Below are positions 27,401 to 39,400 of a stretch of 64,000 bases of DNA, piece after piece (position 1 is the first letter of the stretch; every line of letters begins with the position of its first letter). Source of the DNA: Lates calcarifer (lineage: Eukaryota > Chordata > Actinopteri > Centropomidae); the NCBI RefSeq assembly GCF_001640805.2, contig NC_066848.1, forward strand, positions 6,761,688 to 6,825,687. Reading direction: 5' to 3'. The position numbers were made by a program, and so were the translations under genes. The notes under the pieces are model-generated. The model did no database searches and was not told the DNA's origin. It was given only the letters and a program-made list of their open reading frames with translations.

Positions 27401-30400
27401 TTAGGGGGCTGCTTTGATGTAAAGGAGGGTATGAGGAACAGAGATATCCTTATGGATTTAGATTTTTATTCAAACTCAAATCTGTGCCAGGTTGAGAGTA
27501 TTTTCACAGATGAGAATATTTATCAAAAAACAATTAATTCGATTTTAAAAAGGTAGTCATATTTGTGTGATTTTTGATCCAAGCTTTAATTCAATATGTT
27601 TAGTTTCTTTTTATTGTACTGCTGAATATCACAGATAGCCAATTTTGCTAGCTAAATGAATCCAAGGAATTAATAACTCAGACATCCTCTCTGAGCCATA
27701 GGTTGCTAACAATGAGTGTGTGTGACACCTTTGTTCTGACTCAGGTTGTATTGTGTTGCAGGCCCAAGGTTTCCATGGTGAGATAGAAGATATGCAGCAA
27801 TGGCTGAAAGACACAGAACGTCAGCTGTTGGCATCAAAGGCTGTGGGAGGCTTACCAGACACGGCCCGGGAGCAGCTTAACGCCCATCTGGTATGTGTTT
27901 AACAATATGAAAGGCCGCATGCAGATGGCAGGGCTTGCAAGGAGACGACTATGTCTTTTCTGTGTTTTATCTGAAGTGTGAAAATTAAATGACACTGCAA
28001 AATACACTACTTGCATCCCCCTGCAGAAGACGACAAAAAGCTTTTAAAGTGTGTCGAATTGATTTGGGCTTGTCTGACTATAATGAATTTAGGAATGTTT
28101 TCCTTCTTTGTTTTCCTTCTCTCTAATGGAAAAACTCAAGACACTTTCACAGCGAGCTCTCCCCAAAGAAGCACCAGTGCTGGCATTTTATGGAACCAAA
28201 ATAAAAGCAATAACTTTTATCAAATTAGTCACATTATACTGTTTAAATGTTTGCGGAAACATGCCTCTTAAAGTCTCTGTGTGCCTCACTGGGTTCATTC
28301 TTTCACCATTTTTGGACTGGATTTGGACTAAGCACAGACAAATTCATTACATGCACTTTGAACACAAAAGTAAAAGTAGAGCTGTCTTTAAGTGTAATTT
28401 AGTCTGTTGGACTGAAGCATAGTTCTCCTCATGTCATTGTGTGTGTGTGTGTTTTCTTGCAGGAGTTGTGTTCTGCCTTGGAGGCGAAGGAGGAGCTGTA
28501 TCAGGAGCTGCTAAACAAGGGTCACCAGCTGCTCATGATGACGCCCGAGGGTCCCGACAGCAACACAGAGCAGGACCTTGCCAACCTGAAGGAGAAATGG
28601 GAAGCCGTGCAGGGAAAGGTCGCTGAAAGAAAGGTATGGGAGTCAGTGAATGGCTTTTCACTGCTCTTAGCTTAATGATTCACCAGTGAGGTTCAGTGAG
28701 AGATCGCTGACATGCACTTGAGCCATGACTCCGTAGCTGAAAGCCTCTAATCCCAGTGCCGATAATGAATGGTGTAAGGACAGAGTGTTGGCAAGGACAC
28801 ACACAGGATGTGGTCGCACTGTAGATCACAGCAGGCGAGTTGCTGTTTGAGTCAGTGTAGAAAAACAACAGTGGTCTTGTCTCATATGTTGCCATAGTGA
28901 AAAGTTGACAAGTGCATTAGATAAATAGCAGAACTAAACTAAATTCTGAGCCAAAATAAAGACTCATCAGTCTAACTGTGTTATTCTTTTGGACGTTTTA
29001 TTTATATGTTCTACTATTAGAACAACATTTTCTCACTTTTGTTGCTACAATAAATAAACATCAACACTTGACATGACAAAGAAATAAATCACCTCTCCCT
29101 TACCACTCTCACTCCAGATATGGAACTCCTCATTCTGGCTGTTTGAGTGTTTGCTGTAGCATTTTTGCCCCTGCTTCCTATTTACCTTGGTCCGGTTCCC
29201 GGGAATGTAAAGTCTGGTAAATCATAGAGCTGCACAAGAGTTGCAGCTGCTGGTCAAACTCTCTGCAATGTGACACTTCTCTGGTATAGTGAGTCAAACA
29301 CAAACTCACTCAAATAATAGAATAAGTAAGTGACTTAAATTACAATTCCATATTTAGGACGACTCTCAACATGATTCACAATGATACTCATTGCTCTGGT
29401 CATGTTTGTAATGTCATTAACGCAGCATTTACTGGCATGTGATGAGCCTGTGCCAGTGGCCTCAGCTTAAGCAAACGGATGTTTTTCAGCAGTGGAGATG
29501 CTGTGGATGTTTCTCTCATTCAATTAAAAGCTCATCACTCCATTTCTGCTTCACCATCAGCCTCTCCAGAGATGTTAACTTCCTCTGTTTGGCACAATTG
29601 AAGCATAATTGTTTTTTTTCCCCTCTCTTCATCAAATGTTGTGGCAACCAGATGGTTTGTTTTCAGCATTGTATAGTGTGATGCAAGTTATAATGGTGCT
29701 CTGTTGAGAGATAAAATATAACAGGATTATTTCTATCACTGCACATGCCCCCCTGATAATGTGTTGTGCCTACAGGTGAAACTAGAAGAAGCCTTGACCC
29801 TGGCCACGGATTTCCACAACTCTCTGCAGGACTTCATCAACTGGCTGACCCAAGCGGAGCAGACGCTCAACATGGTTTCCCCCGCCTCCCTCATACTGGA
29901 GACCATCATGTTTCAGATTGATGAGCATAAGGTAATGTTTGTACAGAGAGGAAGGTTATACAGACTGTGAAGCAAAATGAAATGCTGATGACAAGAAATT
30001 TATTTTTAATTACTGTGCATGAAAAAAGGCCATTTCTGAGAAGTTGAAACATTTTCATCTAACTCTGCTTTTATTCAGCTTCGATAGTGTGTCATTTTTT
30101 TAAATCAGTGAAAGATTATAAATAATATCAGTATCACATACAAAATTTATGTTTACTAATTCACCATTCTGCTTCGCCAACAATGACTTAATGACTCCAT
30201 CTGTTTTTTGTTGTTTCTTTTTTTCAAAACAAAGCTTATTAGCACATTCACATGAATTTCATGACCTCTACTTTCAGCTGAAAAGCTTGTTTCTCCTTTA
30301 TGCCTGACCTAAACCTCTGTCCTCTCTGCACTGTGCTGTTTTTCTGTAGATGTTTGTGACAGAGGTGAACTCACACAGAGAGCACATCATTGAACTGGAC

Positions 30401-33400
30401 AAGACAGGAACACATTTGAAGTATTTCAGCCAGAAACAGGATGTGGTCCTGATCAAGAACCTGCTGCTAAGCGTGCAAGGCCGCTGGGAGAAGCTGGTGC
30501 AGAGGTCTGTTGAGCGAGGTCGCCTGCTGGACGATGCAAGGAAGAGGGCCAAACAGGTACGGTTCTGTGCATATTTATCCTGGGTTTGAAACAGGCATTG
30601 TTTCACTGCTGTTAGGACTTTTTTATTATCACTGGAAAGCTCTGGAAATAGTATATTAAGCCTGTTTCATATTCTGTCTGCAGCTTGTTATAGCATCTTC
30701 ATTAGCGTGGGCCTCTTATGTTCTTTGGGCCTGAAAACCTAATCATGTGAACATAAAACAGGACTCTGTAATAAATCAAGTGAAATCATACCTTTTTCAA
30801 AAAGCTTTATGCTGTGTTCTTTTCTTTATCCTTCATTAGTTCCATGAATCTTGGAATAAACTGATGGAGTGGTTGGATGAATCTGAGAAGACTCTGGACT
30901 CCGAGGTGGAAATTGCCAATGATCCAGACAAAATTAAGATGCAGCTGGCGCAGCACAAGGTGACTGAGCATCGTCTTCTCACGGTTTACTGGGAAAAGAA
31001 TGAAAGTCAAAATAGCCATGGACCTTTGACAGCATCTACAGCTGAGTTTTATTCAGTTAACGGAAACAACGTCTGGATCCGAACCATTTTTTACAAGCCA
31101 GAATAACGAGACAGCTGTTTAACGAATCATATTTCAGTTTTTATTGTAATACATGAGAGTTGGAGGTAGATAATTTTAACAGTAAAAGCTATTTATAGGA
31201 ATTACTGTATCTACCGAATGCATTACTCGTGCATTTGCTTGTATTACAGACTACCCGGTCCCTTTTGTTTTCTCTGCAATGTTATGTGGTGAGATTGTGC
31301 TAATCCTGTCATAATCCCGGGATGGACCGAATGTATTAGGGATGACCTTGCTTTTGGATACTTTTAATCTCTGTGGAGCAGTAGCTCTTGAGTTTTGACC
31401 CCCTTTTTTGTTTCCCTCACAGAATAGTGTCTTCTTAATCACAGAACATACACACACACACACACAGAGATTAGGATATTATGCCATGACATGCCAACAG
31501 TAGTAAGAAGAAAATCTCTTGAGAAGGTGCACTGTAACCATGTGCGTCCAAAGATGAAGACTCAGATACAGCAATCCTCTAAACGTAACTCTTGATTGTT
31601 CATTTTTTAAATACAGTAAAATTACTTTGCTGTTTTGGATATATGACTGAGCTGGGATGGGATTTCTGATCAAATGTTTCTACAATACAGGAGTTCCAGA
31701 AAGCTCTGGGGAGCAAACACTCAGTATACGACACCACTGCTCGGACAGGGCGGTCGCTGAAAGACAAGACCTCCCTTCAGGATGATAATCAGAAACTGGA
31801 CGACATGCTGAGTGAACTGAGAGACAAATGGGACACTGTCTGCGGCAAGTCGGTAGAAAGGTACGTACACGTCTTCCCACGTTTGTTGCCGTATTTTATC
31901 CCACCAGACTATTTGCAGTATTTCTAAAGGCCTCTTCACTCACTGTGAATGATTTGTTCTCTCCTGCAGACAAAACAAGCTGGAGGAGGCCCTCTTGTTC
32001 TCCGGCCAGTTTACAGATGCTCTCCAGGCTCTTATTGACTGGCTGTACAGAGTGGAACCTCAGCTGGCCGAGGACCAGCCTGTACATGGAGACATAGACC
32101 TGGTTCTCAACCTAATAGACAACCACAAGGTAGAAAACACAGAACACCGAAACCCAACTTCAAAACCAAGGATATAAGTGTTCCTTGCTGTATTAATGCA
32201 GCCTTTTTCCTTTCATCACTGATTGTTTGTTATCACAATAGAAGACAGAGGACACTTAAACCACACCAGGGTTGGGCTATAAATTTAAACAACAAAAGGG
32301 CTGAGATGGCATTGTAGCACCTTTCCATTGAGAGCCTGCTCTTTGAAGTTTTCTGTCCTGCTAGAGTGTCTGAAAGACTGTTGCTATTATTTTTGCTAAT
32401 TTCCTGTGTATTATTAATAATAACTGCTGATTAGTGTATTTTGTCATCTTTAAGTAAGATTAAATTATAAGTAGTAACATAGTTAATAATACTATATACT
32501 GTGAGGACTTTTTTTACTGCTTCTTGTCATAAGTACATCTAGGACAAAACTGACATTGTTTCTAATGTAACTTTTAATTTTGTTCAGGTAGTTTTGATAT
32601 AACCTGATATCATATTCTATGGGCTCGTGTTTGACTGTGTCCTCCAATGATTGTCCAGGTTTTCCAGAAGGAGTTGGGAAAGAGGACAGTGAGCGTTCAG
32701 GCCCTCAAACGCTCAGCCAAGGAGCTGATCGAGAGCAGTCACGACGACTCGTCCTGGGTCAAAGTCCAGATGCAGGAGCTGAGCACCCGCTGGGAGACAG
32801 TGTGCAACCTCTCTGTGTCCAAACAGGCCCGGCTGGAGCAGGCCCTCTGTCAGGTGCTGCGGAGCCCCTACAGTTGTGAGATAGAAGCTAAACTGAGCCT
32901 ATGAGTCTGACACTATCTGTTTTCTTTGCGCAGGCAGAGGAGTTTCACTCTACTGTTCATATCCTGCTAGAGTGGCTGGCTGAGGCAGAGCAGAGTTTGC
33001 GTTTCCATGGCAGCCTGCCTGATGATGAGGAGGCTCTGCGGGCGCTTATCGAACAACACAAGGCAAGCAACACAAATATTTATACTGTTTTATCTTAGTT
33101 TATATTTACATTTTATATTTTGACAGTTTTTGCTTGTTTTAGTAAAGCAGTGAAACATGCTGGCATTCTTATTCTTATTTAATTAAGTCTTTTGCTTGAG
33201 TAAACTCTGCCTCACTCCAATATTAAAACAGCCTTATGAGCAATGTGTTGTTTTTTATGTTTGCTGAATATAATCCAACTGCAAATCTAAACTTTTTTTT
33301 TCCATTTTAAGGAGTTCATGAAGAAACTGGAGGAAAAGCGAGTGGCTCTAAATAAAGCAACCAGTATGGGGGAGGCCATTCTGAGCATCTGCCATCCAGA

Positions 33401-36400
33401 CTCTATCACAACCATCAAACACTGGAACACCATCATTAAAGCCAGGTTTGAAGAGGTCAGTTCACAGCTGCACGCCTGCATACTGTACATGCCTTTCTGC
33501 CCTGTCACACCCACAGGTATTACAAGGCATGTTTACTTACTTTGGCCTTTTTTACTCAAAGCAAATTGAGCTAAATTGGGGTTGCATCAGGAAGGAGGCA
33601 CTGGTAGTGTGGATAGTTGACTGATGTAGCTTTAGTGTAACATTTCCACACATTTGTGATGCCATATGCCATGTGCCCCATCACACAAAAGGAATTGCTC
33701 TGTTTATTATGCGTAATGTTTGTAATGTTGCTGTTACAGGTGCAGGCTTGGGCCCGGCAGCATCAGCAGCGACTGGCCACGGCCCTCACTGAGCTGATAG
33801 CCACTCAGGAGTTGCTGGAGAATCTGCTGACATGGCTACAGTGGGCTGAGACCAACCTCAATGATAAGGACAAAGAGCAGCTGCCGCAGGAGATCGAAGA
33901 GGTCAAAAGCCTCATAGCAGAACATCAGGTAAAATTTTGATGAGCACCTTGTACAGAGAATGTACCCTAGCTATCTTTAATTAAAGTAGTTGACTAACCT
34001 TCAGAGCACATGATAAAAACAGGAAGCATGCTTGTTGCTATTCCCTGCAGGCGTTCATGGAGGAAATGACCAGGAAGCAACCAGATGTTGACAAAATCAC
34101 CAAGACACACAAAAGGAAGGCTGCTGTGGAACCCCAAATCCAGTCTCAGATCCCTGTGCTTGACAAAGGAAGAGCTGGAAGTATGTATCCCACAAATACC
34201 CCTCATAGAGCGTGACCTGAGCCATCTGGCCAAGTGTTGAGTCACCACAGGGTGACGCGACATCCTCCTCTTGTGCCATTTTAGCACCTGGAATGATGTC
34301 ATTGCTAAAGTATTCCTCCTGATTAGAGTCACTATGAAGGTTTTTGTCTTTCACTTGCAGGAAAACGGTCTCCCACACAAACGATGTATGCGTCAGCAAC
34401 ACAAGCTCCCATTGAAACCAAGAACCCCCGGGTCAACCTGCTGGTCACTAAGTGGCAGCACGTTTGGCTACTGGCTCTGGACAGGAGGAGGAAACTCAAT
34501 GATGCCTTGGACAGACTGGAAGAGGTAATCCAGCACTCAGACCTGCTCTCAGAATTATTGCGAGCACGCTTTTTCTGTAAATTTGTGCTTTTCAGGATGT
34601 ACATACCACCACATCATATCACCATATTTCTTCTGTGCAGCTGAAGGAATTTGCCAACTTTGACTTTGATGTGTGGCGGAAGCGCTACATGCGCTGGATG
34701 AACCATAAAAAGTCTCGTGTCATGGACTTCTTCCGCCGCATCGACAAAGATCAAGATGGCAAGGTGACCCGGCAAGAGTTCATAGAGGGCATTCTCTCCT
34801 CCAGTAAGTGACCATTATACAGAATCACAACTGAACACCATGCACCCCTGTCAGCAAAATGCTTATTTTTTTAACGCTTAATGGCTCATCAACAGAATTC
34901 CCTACCAGTCGTCTGGAGATGAGCGCTGTGGCAGACATATTTGACAGAGACGGTGACGGCTACATTGACTACTATGAGTTTGTGGCAGCTCTTCATCCCA
35001 ACAAAGATGCTTACAAACCACTAACAGATGCAGACAAAATTGAAGATGAGGTAATATGAACTCTCCTGCCCTAAATTTCAAATCCTCACGTTTTTAGTAT
35101 CATGTTTCAATAAAATGTTCTCTGTTTGTAGGTTACACGTCAAGTGGCAAAATGCAAATGTCCAAAACGATTCCAAGTGGAGCAAATTGGTGCCAACAAA
35201 TACCGGGTAAGCAGATTTTTACCCGTCTAGCTTATTTAAAAGCCAAATCATTCATCTTTCCTATCAAATATACACATGATTATGAAATGTTTTAAAAACT
35301 AAAGTAACAGTTTTCATGGGAAGATCTGTGAAGGTAAGTGTTGAATAAGCTGAAAAATGTGTCAATCAAAGTTCTAACCTTTCCATGTTTTTATTGTTCT
35401 TCACATCACCAGTTCTACCTTGGAAACCAGGTACATATGAACGTCCTCTTCTGTTTTTATCTTTCTGTTCTGTACCTTATCAAGCCTTACGTCCTTTTTC
35501 ATTTACCATGTTTGCTCTCCAATTAACACTCTCTGCCCAGATTCCTGGCTGATGTTTACAGACTGGAACTCAGAAGTAGAAATAAAGATCTGTGGCCATT
35601 TGATTTAATCCACATGGAACACTGGCCTAAGATGTGTTTTTTGCTCCAACAATTTATGGTAGCTGAATATGATCTGATCATGAAGTTTGATTTAAAATGA
35701 CTAATGAAAGAAGCATTAAAGGCACCTGTGTATTTATTCTGATGACTTAAGTTTTTGTTTTGTTGAAAAAGAAGACAGTCCAGGTGAAAATTAGAATAGT
35801 AAATATTTATATATCTGCTTTTGAGTTTCAGAGAATACAATATTAATGTGCCAGTACCATTCCAGCCCATATTTTTTATTGGTCCACGGGCATAAATTCA
35901 TCTGCTGGGCATTTTGGAAAATAATGCTTTCTGTGTGCTTGCCTTTGGCGCTTCAGTATCATGGGAATGATTTACCTCAACATTGGCTGACACACTTTTT
36001 TGTGTAACTGACACTGTTTATTAATTTATTTTCATAGCTGGGGCAACCTTGATGATTTCAATTAATACTTTACTTTTCATTTTACCTACTGAGTTAATAT
36101 GTCTTGACAAATTGCATGTTGCAATGTAAAATTCATGACTGATACGGGTTCATATGCCACATGCTTTCTGTAGCTTGTTGGATTAAGATGAATAATGTTA
36201 GTGAGAGGGGATAGGGGCATTAGTGGTGGTATTATGAACTAGTTTGTATTGATGTATCACACAACATTGAATTGAAATAATTCTTTTGACAGTTTGGTCT
36301 GGTTCACTGCTTACATGACTCCTTAATCGGCGATGAGACAATAGCAAACAGGGAAAATCAAAATCTTACCCCCCACCTACACGTTGCAGTTTTGGAAAGC

Positions 36401-39400
36401 TGTATTCTGGTAAATGGTTATTCTTAAGATGTTTTCTTGTGCCTCTTTTTCCTCCAGATCATCCTCACCTTTAATGTATTTGATCACTAAAATCACCAGT
36501 GGCATTAAATCATTCTGATAATCATACAAGTGCAAGATTTCTTTAGCAGTTTAAGAGATATCATAAGATAATAGGCACTTAGTGATGAGTCATCAGTGTT
36601 TGGTCATGTCTGCGTGTCACACTGTGGTGGATTAGACAGAAATGACTTGAACCATTCCTCATGTTGTTCTCAGTGTGTCATTGATTGGAGCTAGCTGCAT
36701 TGGATCTGCATCAGTGTCAATGCATCCTGAGCATTTGAGTTGTAGTTGTAGAAAGTGCAACAAAGTGCTGGATTGCAGGAGATTGCTGTTTGTCCGTTTG
36801 ATCATGATGTGAAATTGTTTTGGTTTTTTTGACAGAAAGCATGCGGCCGTGATTGTGTGAATTATGTTTTTGTGCTAATGCCTCATGGTCATATCCAACT
36901 GGCTGACTTGTTCCTCGTGTCACCTCATAAAGCTTGAACCATTCACATCCATAACATGCTCAGTGTGCTTATGTTTGGTATGTGTGTAGATGGAAAGATG
37001 AAGGCAAATTATTATACGCTAGTGCCTCCTGGTGGTATAATAATGTGCCTTCAGTTAATGTGTTTTTTCACAGCTCAACCTGCAGAAACAGCAGCGAACT
37101 GAAGCCAGACACTGTCTGAAACAAACACGCAGAAATCACTGAAATAATTATATTACACAGATATTAAGGTAGACATTGATTGAAATAGCGTGATAGTGAA
37201 ATATACAGTACAGTAGTTGAAATGAGCCATTGTCAGCTAATGATATTGAACCAGCAAATTATTGTCCGTATTCAAGGAAATGTATGATAAAGTGTAGAAA
37301 AAAATAAATAGCTTTAGTATAATGCATTCACATAAGTTAGGAAATTTGTAGGAATAAATTTGAATAACACACACAAACACACACTAATAAAGGAAACCAG
37401 TTGGATTGACCTTTGTGTAATTTGTGTCTTTGAGAATGAAAACTAAAAATTGATGTTGTGTCAAACTCTGTTTGTGAAACCTGTGCAACATGGAAAGGAA
37501 ATCAGAATAAAGCATCTTTGATGGATGCATCATTTTTGCAAGTTAATGAGATTAATGAGGTTCTTGATTAAAGCAAAGTAATTCCACACGACATAATGGT
37601 AAATCAATTAAGTGGAGTAAATTTGATTCTCTACACCAGTCTGGTTTCCAGTGTTGTACAGCTTTTTGTCTGCAGTGAGAGAGTTCACACACACAGGTCA
37701 GTGTTTTAACACATCCCCTCTCTGTTTTCCCTCCCCCCTGCTGTAGTTTGGAGACTCTCAGCAGCTTCGTCTGGTACGCATTTTACGCAGCACTGTGATG
37801 GTGCGGGTGGGAGGAGGCTGGATGGCTCTGGATGAGTTCCTGGTGAAGAACGACCCCTGTCGAGGTGAGTTCAAATGTTCACCACAAGAAATCACGATGA
37901 GGTGCTGCCTGACGACAGTGAAAAATGTACATACCTCTACCTCTGTATTCACTTATGTTTTCTTTGAGCGCAGAAATGGTTTGGCCCATGGGAGACCATA
38001 CAATACAATGACAAGATTATTGTAACAGTTCAGGCCATTAATTAATTTTGTACGTCTTTAGGAAGCTGAGGTCTCCATCAGTCTGACTTTGACTATACAA
38101 TTTCTGATTTGCAAAAACATTTCTGTGTACTACCACTGTATCGATACTGAGTATAAAAGGATCAGTATTTTCTCAGGCTCCAGATCCATCAAAGGCTTTA
38201 CAGAGCTTAAAAGTCTAATCCTCAGTTTAAATATGAGTAGCAGTAACCCTGTGACTGTCTTTTCTTTTTCCTCTTGATGTTTTGGAATCATGTCAGTGTT
38301 TATTTACTTTATTCTTATAGTCTGTTCTTGCTATCTTAACTCAATGCCTAGCTCTGAAAATTATCAGCATGAAAACTTCCTCTCCATGACCATGTCCAGT
38401 GCAAAACCTTTATGTGCTTATTTCTACTATCTTCTCTATTAATTATCAATTTCTTTTTTTCCCTGCTTTCCTACCCTCCTCCTGCTGAACAATGATATCA
38501 TTTCTTCTAGTTCATCACCATGGGAGCAAAATGTTGCGCTCGGAATCAAACTCTTCAATTACTCAGTCTCCTATAGGTTGGCAAATCTCAAACTTTCTCA
38601 CCTTGCTCCATGAACCCACCAGTGGTATGTGTGTCTGCACAGCCGAGTGTGTGCTGCTTGCGTTGGTCCTGGTGTGTACTACCGTAGCTGTGTGTGAGCG
38701 CTCATCACGAATGAATGGCATTCTCATACTATGAACCAGCTCCACTCACAAACCAACTGTCGTTCATCTCCGGGCTGGTTTTCATGCATGCAGTTGTTTA
38801 TCAGAGTCACATCACCCACTGTCACCTTTGTTTGACACTTGACGCGCACAAATAGCTCGAGCCAGTTTTTCAGGTTTGCTTGACAATCAAACAAACACCA
38901 TGTGAGACCATGTGAAATGTTCAAGAGATGTTTAGCTGACAATATAATCTCTAAAAATAAAACTGTCTGGCAATGTCAGTGGAGAACAATGATTAAGATG
39001 TCTGCACAGAACACACACAACAAAACTGAAACAGTATTAACTGCATCATTTACTTTGTTTGACAGTGTGGCTTAGTGATTAAAACTGCATGTAAGACTGG
39101 TGCAAAGTCTGTTTGGTTTATTTTGTGTAGTTTATGTTTTAATGATTTTGTAATTTTTCTGATTTGGGCAGTTGTAGTTGAGTGTTTAGTTGCAGTTTGA
39201 TTTCTTTTCATTTTTCCAGTGGTCAGAGCAAACAAAGATGTGATGCTTGTTGAGAGGCAAAAAGTTTATTCCCCTACTGTTGTGGCAGTAATTGGAGTCT
39301 CTTTGACAGTATGAATGAGATGCGAAACTGCATGAGTCTTGTGTTTTCATTTATTATTCAATATTTTAACCCAAACTTTTATTTAAATTCATTTTAAATG

